Shown: positions 52,626 through 63,682 of the stretch, in pieces
Layout: every line of letters begins with the position of its first letter
Position numbering within the stretch: the first letter of the stretch is position 1
Assembly: GCA_964019055.1 (NCBI GenBank)
Contig: OZ025218.1
Location: 10,413,486-10,477,485, forward strand
Source: Anthopleura xanthogrammica
Lineage: Eukaryota; Cnidaria; Anthozoa; Actiniaria; Actiniidae
DNA: 64,000 nucleotides
Direction: 5' to 3'
The notes under the pieces: model-generated
What the model saw: the letters and a program-made list of their open reading frames with translations, nothing else
Told to the model about the DNA's origin: nothing
The model's database searches: none
Translations under genes and position numbers: made by a program

Positions 52626-55600
52626 TCAGATACCATATAATGCCAATATAAACATGACAATGAAACCAAACAGGATGCCAAAGGATTGTAGTGCGAATGT
52701 CTTGAGGTTTTTCGTTATTGATCCTTCCCCTTCTTTACATGACATCTCCGTTGCTTCTTGAAGCTACAAGTAAAGATAATAAGCAACTATTGGACAAGGT
52801 TGAGCAAAATATAGAGTGATTTGTTGGTGGCAAGCAAGCAATTATTTGCTGATGCTGAATGCAGAGGCAAATAATTTTATTGCTTAGGAGGCACCAACAA
52901 ATCATGATATTTTGTGAAAACTGAGACGGGTCAGTGATTTTTTTGTGTTTTGGTTGTTTTTGCTGCCTATAATGTAAAACATGTCATTCTGTGACAGCTA
53001 AGGGAAGCGAGTCCTGTTGAAAAATGCAACATCACTGCACATGAGCAGACCAATATTTGTAGGAAGTTATTTGCAGTTATTGGCCAATTAAAACAATGGA
53101 AAAATTTGGGGTTCAAAATTGCAGTGTATAATAGCCCGCTTTGAATTGCTTTGTGCGTGAACACTCAACCAGAATATCGAAAGTGTATAATTATGCACCA
53201 GTCCAACTTCTGCAACACTCACCATGTCCACCAATGAGATATAAAGAAACATTCCTCCAGTAAGAGCATAGATCCATTTGACAGCTGATGTTGAGTATCC
53301 TAGCAACAGCCCAACAACCAAGCCGATAAAGCATGAACATGCCGAGAGAAAGTTACACAATAATGCCTGTTTATAAGACATGCCAGCATTAAGGAGGACC
53401 GCAAAATCACCTAAAAAGAGATTGTAGCATAGGATAACTTCACAGTTACTTGCACCATCTTAAAAGGTAGCCATACCTTCATTGCAAGCTCACTGTTCGT
53501 CTTGCTTCGATGCAAAGGTCCAGCTACCTTTTGAGATGGTGCAGGGAACTATAAAGGGGGCTATTCACATATTATGGTGTCTGCGGGACTCAAACCAAAA
53601 CCTTTGGAACCACCATGATGAAAGACAACGCCTTAGAAGTGTACGCCACCCATGCTACCCCATTGCCCTTACTAAGTATAAATTAAGATTTCTTGTTAAA
53701 GCAATACTGTTAAACAAAGATAATACTCAAGGGAATGAATGCCAGGTATACTAACCAAGTTCATGAGGTAACTCCTCACAGAATATGGCAAGTGCAGTAC
53801 TAATGCCATCAAATGTTGATGTTGAAAAAGCTGCACCTATTGCCAGGCCGTCGATGAAATTATGCACCCCATCACCAAAAATAATCATCCATGCAACAGG
53901 GGCTATATGTTTCTTCTTCTTCTTCTTACTATGCTTGTCAGTGTCCTTAGGGTCTTCTATATCAACTGATGGCTCAGAATTGCTGAGTATTTTTGATTCA
54001 GAGTCTTCACTGGGCAAGACAAATTCTGGCTTGTTTGGAAAATAGTTGTTGCTAGTGCAGAAGCTTTCGGCATGACCATGGTGGTGATCTTGCTTGATGT
54101 TGTACATTTCTAATTGTGCTTCTGCAATGCCATTCTCAGGAATCTGATGTTGGTGTTTTTTGTCCTGTAGATGATATTGTAAAAAGTTTAAATGTGAGAA
54201 GAGTTGCTAGTTGGTTCTCTCCTGAGTTTCAAGGGATTTATCTGGGTTTTATGGACCGTTTTCCTCCCTCCACAAAAATCAACTTTTACATTCAAATTTG
54301 ATTTGAATGAGGGCTGTCTATTAAGTGCTATTATATCACCATATGGTTGGTTATTCTTACTTACGTTTGACAAACAATGTGAATGTCCATGGCCACTAGT
54401 CATAGTATCATCATCTTTGAACCTGACATACATCTTCATGATATACTCCATACAAAAAAAGAAATAGATTCCACCAACAATAACACTGCACTTGTAGAGA
54501 TAGGAAAAGTCACCATCTTTCCCATATCCAAATGCCTGCAGCAAAAAAGACACAATACAATTAACAGTTAATGAAACAAAAACAACATAGATGAGCCTCT
54601 GTATGCCTTGCATTAATAGTCCCTTTCACAGTTCTCTGCACCTTCTCGAAAAGTGGCAGTGCCTTTGCATTGAAATGAGACAAACATGAGTTTGTAATGA
54701 TAGAGACCTTTTTTAACACTTTGGACAATTATTTGCGTCTCTATCATTCCAGGCTCACCATTTGTCTCGTTTCGATGCAAAGGGACGGCTAACTATCAAG
54801 ATGGGACAGGAAACACTGTGAAGCGGACTATTCTCATCCTGGAGGTCAAAACAAAAGTGCACATATCCGCCCCACTAAAAGGCCTTAGCTAGCTGTTACT
54901 TGTAGCTGAAACTTATGTGCAATAATTGCGTTGTGAGACAGTTTCAAGGGGGTGTTATCACCGTCATTATAATGCATGAGTCAATGTAAACCCCAACCCC
55001 CCCCCCCACCCCGGGACAAGGTGGGGATTTGTAAAAAGCATGCTATCAAATGAGGAAAATTTCCCTGACCCTGGGGCTTTTTTTTAGCTTCAAAACCCCC
55101 ACCACCTGGGGACAAAAAATCAATATAAAGTAATGAGAGCAGACAGAACTTCAAAAATTACAGCATGCAAACTTTTAATAGATGAAAAAATGCATGCACA
55201 AATGGAAGAAACTGTTTTTCCAGGGTCCATCAAGCATGAGGCATGAAACAAGATTGCCATCTTATGTCATCTTCCTGTTGTTTTTCTTACACTGCAGAAA
55301 TCAACGCTCGTTTTGGTCTGCTATGATTCGCTCTATATTCACTGGTTTCTTATTTGAGGGGATCTTAATTTGCATAAATACAATAGCTTGTTAATATCTG
55401 TCACTGCACATGAAAACTATTGTGTATATTATGCAAAGTGCCCCTTAAAGTTGATGCAAATGAGCAAAATTGAGATGCTTATGGGTCTTAAGAAAGCAGC
55501 GTATAATACTATATGTAGCAGTGTCTGGCCAGCCAACATGACCATTGTATGGCAAAGCTCTAACAACCAGGCTTGGAAAAACAACTACCTAGGTCTTTCT

Positions 55601-58600
55601 TTTACTATATAACAACAATGAAAGTCACTGAGTATTACTACTTACACTGGGAATAAGATGAAAAATACCACTTCCTCCTAACACACCCACTGCTAGAGAC
55701 ACCATAAATAACAGGAGCTTCTTGTAGAAGTCTTTGCTCATAAACGGCACAACAAAAGCACCAAAAAGAGATGCACAACTGATAATGAAGACAGCCAAGA
55801 AGCCATATCCCCAAGCTAAAATTGAATAATATTATATATATATATATATTATTAGAAAAAACCTACTAATGGTCTATCACCAATCGAGCCCTGTGATTGG
55901 CTGAGCTACTAGGGGTCTATTCATGATAGACCTCTAGTAGCGAAAAGCGCCGGTTTTGAAAACCAAAAAAAATATATTTAAAGCAAAATCCAAAACTTTT
56001 TGCATCCTTTTATTGGACCGATTAGTAGGTTTTTACTAAAACAATTAGACCTCTCGCCTTCATGGCCTACGAGTCAATAGCCCATTCGGCCTTTCAGCCT
56101 CATGGGCTATTGACTCGTAGACCATTCGGACTCGAGGACTAATTGTTAAATATCTATCTAATAGATCCTTTCTTGATTTTACCTACTTTTTGGGCTCCCT
56201 GTGGTAATATCTGGACTTTGACCCTGATACAAGTAGTTCAACCAATCACTCAGAAAAGTAAAATTCAAAATAAAGCTGTTTTAAAAAGGGCGTAGCTAAG
56301 ATTTTTTCAGAGGTACACACAATTTCTCAAGATTTGTGTTTTTCATTTTGACAATATGCTATACATGTAAAACGTTAAATTGAAATTGAATTGATTCTTC
56401 ATTCATGGCTTTATTCCTTTTTTATTTTTTGCCATTTTTCAGGTACGCACATGCATTATGGTATACATTAAAATGTGATCATCATTTTTACCTTTAGCCT
56501 TGGTTTCCTTGACAACAACAGGCTTGTGTTCTTCAGTTTTATCACTACATTTCTGACTATCTATCTGTTGTACAATTACTGGGCAAATCTTGTTAAAGTT
56601 TTGTTTAGTCAACACTGATTTGTTGAGTGAAAATACATCCAGAACACTTGAACTTGAAAAACACTGCAATTAACAAACATTAATAACATAACTATTCATT
56701 CCTGAATTATTGGGAAGCATGGGTGGTGTAGTGGTGAAAGTGCTCGCCTCTCACCAATGGGACGAGGAGTCTGAGAATGTCCCGGATGTTAGAAGTGATA
56801 ATTATTGTGTTTTGAAATCCGGGTATGTGAGTAGAGTTGTTTGTTGGTTCTCTCCTTGCTTTGAGGGTTTTTCTCTGTGTTCTCTGCTATTTGCTTGAAT
56901 GACCTTGGAAAGATATATTCTAACAATGGAAATGTAAGGCACACAATAAGGATGAAATATATAAAATGTAAGGCACACAATACTATAACTTGTTGTGTTT
57001 TCACAGCCCCATGTGCAGTGAATGTTTTTGTAATATCATATAAGAGCTACACCCCATCCTGGGGGGGGGACTCCCTATTGAAAGAGGGTGGGGATGCTCG
57101 CCGAAAATCTTAAAAATGGACCCTAAAAGGGACCTGTGTTGTCAGTTTATGGGCGTGGCAGGGATAAAATTCTACCCCTAAGAGGGACCAAGCAAAAACG
57201 TATCCAAGGCTGGGTTTCTCGATTTAATTTATTAACATCAAACGCCTTCTGCTCGTATGAGTTTATGACGACGTCGTCATATACAAATCGTTAACTGAAC
57301 CCTTTTATAATAGATTTTGAATAAAATGTATAAAATAGATAAAATAGAAACCCCTAAAAGGGACCACAAAACTCAGCTGGTGGGCATTCTCGTTCATAAC
57401 ACCCTAAGCGGGACCGAAACCTCGATTTCAACCCCTAAAAGGGACTGCGAGCATCCCCGTCCCTTCGACCTCCGAGTCCCCCCCCCGGGCACCCCATACT
57501 TCTATTATTTGTGACATAAACAAGTTTTTGTTAAACTTGTGTTTCACCAAAAAGAAATGATAATAATAATCTTTACTTAGACTTGATAGTGTAAAATACA
57601 GCTAACTCTCTTGTAAGAGACCATCTTGGGCTGTAGAGTTTTAAAAGTGGTTACTTTTAGGAGATGGTAGCTTGCAAGAACATTAATTTTACTACAGGAA
57701 GCCCAAGCCTACCTATTTTTAAACCCAAGCCAAGCATATCCTTCAATAACAAAATATTTTGCAGAAGAAAAGCAATTTCACTATTGATTTATACTCAAAA
57801 AGCAAAAAGAAAAACTCAACTATGCTTTATGTTCCTAAGCTTGCTTCTTTCATGCTCTACAGCTCTGAGCATGTTTATATCACAGTATAGAGGCATGTGC
57901 ACACATTGTATATTCCTTAAGAAATAAATATATGATATAACATATGAAGGCTACTTAAAGATAAAATAAGAAAAAAATACAAATATACTTGTTAGAAGTC
58001 TCTGATTATTAGAAGTTCATGTAATTATAATGAGCAAGGGTGAAAACGTGCACGTGTACCGGCTCTGCCACGTAGCTATTCAAAATAGTCATTCTTTGTC
58101 AAACAGAAGAAAACAGTAATTAGAGAACTGGCTTGACTATACAACTTAAAAGACTTCGAATAATATCCATAGATTTTTTCAAATTTCCAGTTTTATTTTA
58201 CAACTACGGAGTTATCTAACCCGTAGTTAAGGGAAGCCCTAGGACAGTTCATACGATGTTTGTCGAAATTCATGTTTCTGTTTTGAAATTCTGGAAAATT
58301 TTTACCCTGTATGTATATTTTTGTAACTGTTTTAAAGATAACCCAGAATAAATTCTCGTTTTTGCTTCAATAATGTCAAAAGTCACGTAGTAGGTAGCAA
58401 CGTGGAACTTACCCTTTCATTGACAGAAGCGTGATTGCTAGAAGTTTTCTCGTTATCTCTACCGATCCCTAAGTTCTTGAACATCGTTCTTAACTGTTTA
58501 CTATCCAAAGAACCATTACTTCCATATTTTTCGAACAGTTCGTTGACAAAATCTTCAGGTGAAACAACATCAGCACTTCGAATTCCACTGTGTGATACAT

Positions 58601-58727
58601 GATGTCTATAATTAGCATGAATAGGAACGAGAAAAGTAACAAAACTGATGATAAACAGCTGAGCAGTCGACGAGCTTCGGTACAAGTGAACCATATTCGA
58701 CGAAGGTCTAAAGGAAGTGGTGATCAT
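52626..58727 (-). CDS. ZIP-family metal transporter, SLC39A8/SLC39A14-like, copy 2, 520 aa
   Basis: Seven exons: 58727-58413, 56663-56492, 55815-55646, 54535-54365, 54164-53756, 53410-53223, 52763-52626. Every exon has exactly the same length as in copy 1, all splice sites are intact and no stop interrupts the frame. HNFIDG and EELPHELGD are unchanged. Replacements visible by eye include Ile/Thr in the signal region, Val/Ala in TM1, Gly/Ser after HLIP, Asn/His in the loop (TSGHGHSH, adding a His), Lys/Glu and Asn/Asp changes in the His/Lys-rich loop, Val/Ile in TM4, Ile/Val after HELGDFA, and Arg/Thr before TM8. Replacements concentrate outside the metal-binding core, as expected for a functional protein. 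Intron 1 is half the length of that in copy 1. Both copies probably produce working transporters. Confidence 0.94.
55852..56147. mobile_element. Composite MITE in copy 2 ZIP intron 2
   Basis: This is absent from copy 1. The first part (55852-56040) has TIRs TTAGAAAAAACCTACTAATG and, inverted, gattagtaggtttttactaa. The second part (56041-56147) is a hairpin with arms acaattagacctctcgcctt and cgaggactaattgt, including gagtcaatagcccat against atgggctattgactc. Confidence 0.85.
56717..56895 (+). repeat. SINE with tRNA-like head and conserved core
   Basis: The head is ggtggtgtagtggtgaaagt. The core is tatgtgagtagagttgtttg, then ttggttctctccttgctttg and agggtttttctctgtgttct. It lies in ZIP intron 1 and is shared with copy 1, where the core is shorter. 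Confidence 0.65.
57050..57498. mobile_element. Copy-2-specific element with inverted GC-rich ends
   Basis: The ends are ccatcctgggggggggactc and, inverted, gagtcccccccccgggcacc. Subterminal pieces gatgctcgc and gcgagcatc are inverted. The interior repeats aaaagggac and ccctaaaagggac words on both sides. It lies in ZIP intron 1 and has no coding capacity. Confidence 0.75.
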
Positions 58728-58903
58728 GAGATCTGAATGAGTTGTCTATCTTTTTGGATACTCGAGACCTTTAGTCCTCTGTTGTAATTTCGCTGTAATC
58801 GCTTAGAATCGTTTTTGTTCAATGAGACTGAATGGTTAGCCAAGAATCCATGAAGCCTATTTATACAAAAGGATCGAAATAAGCCAATAGTTTTCAAGGA
58901 CAT
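58724..58903 (-). other. Candidate upstream ORF overlapping the ZIP start codon, copy 2
   Basis: This is a 59-codon frame equivalent to 45407-45598, with a 12-nt in-frame deletion and no stop before the shared ATGA overlap. Visible replacements are Ala/Thr, Ser/Leu and Asn/Asp. Confidence 0.4.
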
Positions 58904-59115
58904 GTTAGGTCCCGATATGGAACATTTGTTCTCTTAACCGTGGCGATGCGTCCTTACTTTTCTTAGAAAACCCCGTATAACTTCGCATTTATGCATTTAG
59001 CATCATTAAAACTTAAATCAAAGTGATTGTTAAAAGTTAAGCTTCAAAATGAGTCTTTATTTGGGTAAATTGGTTGAGTCGCGGTTAAGTTAGAGCGGTT
59101 TCGTTAGATGGGTTA

Positions 59116-59352
59116 CTGTGCAGACACACTAACCGGGACCACTTGAATAAAACTGACCAATCAAATAACAGTAAACTAGACAGAGATAGAACTGATAACA
59201 GCATTAGCCAATCAGATTATCACATTCTCATGCTCTTTTTACATTGATGTGCTATCTGATTGGCTGGTTAAAAATATTGCACTAAATATCGCAATATGAT
59301 TGGTTTATGACACTAGTTTATCAAAGTGGTCCCGGTTGGAGTATCCGCACAG
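59116..59352. mobile_element. 237-bp Tc1/mariner-like MITE with TA target duplication
   Basis: TIRs of about 28 bp start CTGTGCAGACACACTAACCG on the left and, inverted, end cggttggagtatccgcacag. The flanks are TA (59114-59115 and 59353-59354). The empty site is preserved in copy 1 at 45809-45810 (gggttaaaagcc). It carries four CCAAT-box words (for example tagccaatcagatta). Confidence 0.93.
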
Positions 59353-59919
59353 TAAAAGCCGACATGAAACCGCCTACATACGCTTGACTGAATTTAAGTA
59401 TAATTGAATAATGGATGCCTCTAAAGACGGGACGGGGACGCGGGGACTCGGGGACGGGGACTCGGGGACGCGGACGCAGGGACGGGGACTCGGGGACGCG
59501 GACGCAGGGACGGGGACGCGGGGACTCGGGGACGTGACTGTAAAATTCAAACATTTTTAGGATATTTTACCTTCAATCTTGAAAGCCTCTTTCTCCTCAA
59601 ATTGAAAAATTACGACTTATTATTTGGTTTGTTTGGCGAACAACATGCTCGTTAGTAGACCAAAGTCCCCTCTATTAACTATGATCTGATGTATACATGA
59701 TACGAGTGGAGACAAAGTGTTTCACTTTTACATTGAGTTCAGATCATGTGCAGAGGTGTGTCTGACCATAGTGTCAATTGTTATATATTCTCACTGCATA
59801 CTCATTATCACGTCGCAGTAAGTTAAGTTATGGGTGAGATCCGCGACTGTTGTGATATGAGGTAAACAGCGAGAAGAGGAACCTGAAAAGCACCGCCACC
59901 AGGGGAGGGTGGGTGGGGC

Positions 59920-60023
59920 AAAACTCGACTTCTCGCGACGCTCCGAACGACGTTATGCAATAAGACATGTATGTGGAGTTAATTTATACAGCTCCGTGCT
60001 AATTAATTATGCAGTGAGAATAG
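59920..60023 (+). repeat. About 104-bp direct repeat, first copy
   Basis: The sequence runs from caaaactcgacttctcgcga to attatgcagtgagaatag and is matched almost exactly at 61930-62034. A shorter repeat (tattctcactgcatactcat to gggtgagatccgc) occurs at about 59787-59844 and 60031-60088. Confidence 0.9.
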
Positions 60024-60171
60024 TTATATATTCTCACTGCATACTCATTATCACGTCGCAGTAAGTTAAGTTATGGGTGAGATCCGCTCCTGTCCCTCAC
60101 CAAGGTAAAGAGACGAGATGAAATATGGCTTACATCCAAATATACCCATAACATCCTTAATTCAATACTTA

Positions 60172-60262
60172 AAAACCATACCCATTACTCAGAACCCATA
60201 TCCATTACTCAGAACCCATATCCATTACTCAGAACCCATATCCATTACTCAGAACCCCCAAT
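60172..60262 (+). repeat. 20-bp tandem repeat
   Basis: The unit ccattactcagaacccatat is repeated about four and a half times inside the long-inverted-repeat element. Confidence 0.9.
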
Positions 60263-60299
60263 ACTCCACAACTCAAAGCTTATTAACCTTTGATCCGAC

Positions 60300-60700
60300 G
60301 TGACAAATCATACGTATGCTTAGTATGTAGGTTGCCTGCTCTGAAGTGGCTTGGGTCCAAAAAACGCAATTGAGAAAGTCTCCCCAGGCCCGGACGAGCG
60401 CACACCAGGGAAGGCGGAGGCAAAGGGCCAACAAAAGGCAGGGTTTCCTCGATGATGCACCTTAAGGGAATAGCCCCGGCTGGTTCTAGCCTGTTAACTT
60501 CTTCCAATCTTGACGCAAACTGAGTGCAATCAACCTACAAGCATAAACCAACCCGGGGTGACAAAAATGTAAAAGGCTTACTAGACAGGAAACCCTACCC
60601 TCTGTCGGCCCCAGGCTCCGAACCAGGTCCGAAATAGAGGCACTGAGAAGGCCCCCCTGAGGCTGACAGAGGGAGAGTACAAAAAACTATACCGTTAAAT
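60300..60700. other. GC-richer island inside the inverted-repeat element
   Basis: The composition is unlike its surroundings (gcccggacgagcgcacacca, tctgtcggccccaggctccg). I do not recognise an RNA gene or protein domain in it. Confidence 0.35.
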
Positions 60701-60775
60701 GTAAAAATAGGAGAAGAGTCTTTTTTTGGAGGGAATTTGCCATATAAAATTGAAGAAAACACAGACAAAGACATT

Positions 60776-61290
60776 CACAATTAATTCTCTTGTACCCACG
60801 GCTCTCCGGGCCATCTTCGCTCACTCGGCGGTATTCACAATTAATTCTCGTGTACCCATGGCTCTCCAGGCCACCTTCGCCTACTCGGCGGTACTCACAA
60901 TCAATTTCTACCGTATACGCATGGCTCTCCGGGCCATCTTCGCTCACTCGGCGGTATTCACAACTAATTCTCTTGTACCCATGGCTCTCCGGGCCATCTT
61001 CGCCTACTCGGCGGTACTCACAATCAATTTCTACCGTATACGCATGGCTCTCCGGGCCATCTTCGCTCACTCGGCGGTATTCACAATTAATTCTCTTGTA
61101 CCCATGGCTCTCCGGGCCATCTTCGCTCACTCGGCGGTATTCACAATTAATTCTCTTGTACCCATGGCTCTCCAGGCCATCTTCGCTCACTAGGCGGTAT
61201 TCACAAATAATTCTCATGTTTCGCCCACTCGGCGCCGGTATTACACTAAATTATCGTGTTCCCCTGGCTCTCCCGGCCATCTCCGCTCAC
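60776..61290 (+). repeat. 60/63-bp tandem array, about eight units
   Basis: Unit type a contains ttaattctcttgtacccatg and type b contains tcaatttctaccgtatacgc. Both then read gctctccgggccatcttcgc and tcactcggcggtattcacaa. The order is a,a,b,a,b,a,a, followed by degenerate units. The length being a multiple of three keeps several frames open on both strands, and none of them is a gene. Confidence 0.93.
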
Positions 61291-61929
61291 CAGGCGCTAT
61301 TATAATACCCGGGGAAAAAACCGGAGTAAAACGAGGTAAAAAAAAAGAAATAAACAATAGGAACAATAAGACAAAAGAAAAAATAGGCTGCGAATAGAGC
61401 TAAACGAGCTGTAAAAACTACAATGGAAGAACCCCTAGGGACACAAAAACGCTCGATATTAAAAACAAAAGATGCCGAGAACGAAACAAGAAAAACTAAA
61501 CGAGCCCTAACAAACAAAGGAATAAAACTGCTAAGAAGCGTAAGAAAAAATACCAAACGAATATGTACATGACAAGGAAAGCCAAAAGTAGCTGACTCAA
61601 AAACTTTGGCCGATAGTATTCTTCACGCAAAAATACGATACTGAGCAGCCTTTGAACTACCTTCACCGGTGGTATTCAACGTAAAAATATCCCACAGCGT
61701 AAAGCTGACTTCACCGGTGCACCCAATTGAAAAGTATCAACAGAGTTCTCGCTAGAGCAAGAAAATCTACAATCAAATAAAACTATACAAACTGTGCTTG
61801 ACGACTCGTGCTGCCAGCATTCACCAGTTCTGCGACTGTTGAGGTATCATGAGCGTTTCGAGGAGCTGCAGTTGTTCATCTTTCTGAAGTGAGTTATCTT
61901 CGCTGGTGGCGGTGGTGGACGGCAAAACC

Positions 61930-62034
61930 AAAACTCGACTTCTCGCGACGCTCCGAACGACGTTATGCAATAAGACATGTATGTGGAGTTAATTTATACA
62001 GCTCCGTGCTAATTAATTATGCAGTGAGAATAGT
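61930..62034 (+). repeat. About 104-bp direct repeat, second copy
   Basis: This matches 59920-60023, including gctccgaacgacgttatgca and ggagttaatttatacagctc. Confidence 0.9.
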
Positions 62035-62059
62035 AGATTTAATTCACACAACAGAAGTA

Positions 62060-62985
62060 CAATTGAATAAGCCACTTCACGGTTTCGTCCGCCATCTTGA
62101 AATTGGGGCAAACGCGGCAAAATATATAGAAATCTGGATCACTTTGACTTTCCGTAACTCCGCTCATTTTTAATGGATTTTCAAAATTTAAACTTCAATT
62201 ATCAGCAGCCATGTATACCAGTTGTCGGACTGAAAATAAAACCAATGTAGGTCTTTTAACTAGTTTTGCGACTTGCGACTCATCATATTTTTACAATTTT
62301 TTCATATTCACGTGCCCATCGTTTTACAATGGTAATTGAACTAAGTGGAGTGCAATTTGGTCTGATATCAAACACGCGATAATAAAATCACACGACCGCG
62401 TAGCGGGAGTGTGATTTGTAATCGCAAGTTTGATATCAGACCAAAATTGTACGACACGAAGTTCAATTATCACTTTATTATATCCATTTTGAAATAATAC
62501 TAGATAGACACTAAATTTGTGATAAGTACAAAAGTATTTATTAACAAATAGCCAGTTTTTAAATAGCGGAACAGGAAATGCTTTTACATCTCATTCATAA
62601 ACTGACAGGTCATCGATGTGATAGATTGTTGATCCTGTAATCTGATTGGTTACCTTTTCTAGTGTTGCATTGTGATTGGCTGACAAAAAGATGCGATTCG
62701 GACTCAAAATAGTGCGATTCGTGCTTGAATCAATCTACTGAGAGCCAATCAGATTACAGGATTTGCTAGTGATTTCAAAATGGATATAATAAATTATGAA
62801 AACAAACATCTTATTTTCTCAACTTAAAGCTTTCCATTTTCCAGCATATTTAGAGGCATAAGTAACAAAGAAAATATCTTTTCAAAAAAGTTTAAATCTT
62901 GAAAATCCATTAAAATTGAGCGGAGTTACGGGAAGTCAAAGTGATCCAGATTTCTATATATTTTGCCGCGTTTGCCCCATAATAA
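62060..62985. mobile_element. MITE family E copy split by a nested insertion
   Basis: The outer parts match 14710-15163: cttcacggtttcgtccgcca and gaaatctggatcactttgac on the left, gtgatccagatttctatata on the right. The composite element 62327-62793 sits between cgttttacaa and tatgaaaaca, the point equivalent to about 14940-14950 in the uninterrupted copy. Confidence 0.88.
62327..62793. mobile_element. Composite MITE, inverse copy of 48661-49152
   Basis: The hairpin (62327-62473, caatggtaattgaactaagt to gaagttcaattatcac) is followed at once by the TIR element (62474-62793, TTTATTATATCCATTTTGAA and its inverse). The two parts are adjacent exactly as in 48661-49152, but on the other strand. Confidence 0.9.
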
Positions 62986-63682
62986 TAAATAATAATAATA
63001 AAACAAACAAACAAGAACAATATTGGTTTATCAAGTTACGTTTAAAGCATAATATACCTTCTTTTCTGCTAGATGTTTTCATACATTAAGAATTATAACT
63101 CCTATTTCAAGTGGTAACCAGTATTCCATTATTTTGACGTCTTCTGTAGAGTCTTTAAAACAAATTTTTCTACTAGATTCGCCCAGCTCGATTCGCCATT
63201 AAAAGCACAGGTATGCCGAGCCTTTTAATAAGGAGTAAAACAACCAAAAATGGGCTTCCTGTGTTATTGACAGCCTATATGCGGTTTTTCGTAAAAATAA
63301 TTGCGGGCTCAATAACAACAATCATGACGACAGGATCGGTGGATATTTGATTTTACAGAGGGAAAAAGGAGACAAAAAGACCCTTAATATCCATGTTTAT
63401 TCATCAGGATCTCGTGAAACTATCAATAAAGTATACACAGACAGATTCAAATGATTATTTAGTAATTTATTTGGTCTACTAACGAGCATGTTGTTCGCCA
63501 AACAAACCAAATAATAAGTCGTAATTTTTCAATTTGAGGAGAAAGAGGCTTTCAAGATTGAAGGTAAAATATCCTAAAAATGTTTGAATTTTACAGTCAC
63601 GTCCCCGAGTCCCCGCGTCCCCGTCCCTGCGTCCCCGTCCCCGAGTCCCCGTCCCCGTGTCCCCGTCCCGTCTTTAGAGGGA

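Larger units (their letters stand above)
46687..59417. repeat. Segmental duplication unit, copy 2
   Basis: This is colinear with 31339-45873. Relative to copy 1 it gains insertions at 48661-49371, 49789-49925, 55852-56147, 57050-57498 and 59116-59352. It loses the equivalents of about 34556-36110, 42426-45060 and parts of ZIP intron 5. Confidence 0.93.
59418..63680. mobile_element. 4.26-kb element with long terminal inverted repeats
   Basis: The left arm is 59418-59664 and the right arm 63470-63680, in inverse orientation. Each arm begins CCTCTAAAGACGGGACGGGG, runs through a GC-rich minisatellite (ggggacgcggggactcgggg), then unique sequence aaattcaaacatttttagga to catgctcgttagtagaccaa. No clean target duplication is visible. 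The interior has repeats but no recognisable transposase. It separates duplication copies 2 and 3. Confidence 0.88.

Noticed and set aside
60776..61290. CRISPR-like regular repeat
   Set aside because: The units are directly joined without variable spacers, and the DNA is eukaryotic with spliced genes.
60687..61305. Repetitive proteins of about 155-176 codons on both strands
   Set aside because: A 60/63-bp tandem array keeps several frames open by arithmetic. No start context, splice sites or known domain is seen.
59418..63680. LTR retrotransposon
   Set aside because: The terminal repeats are inverted, not direct, and no gag, protease, reverse transcriptase or integrase motif is visible.
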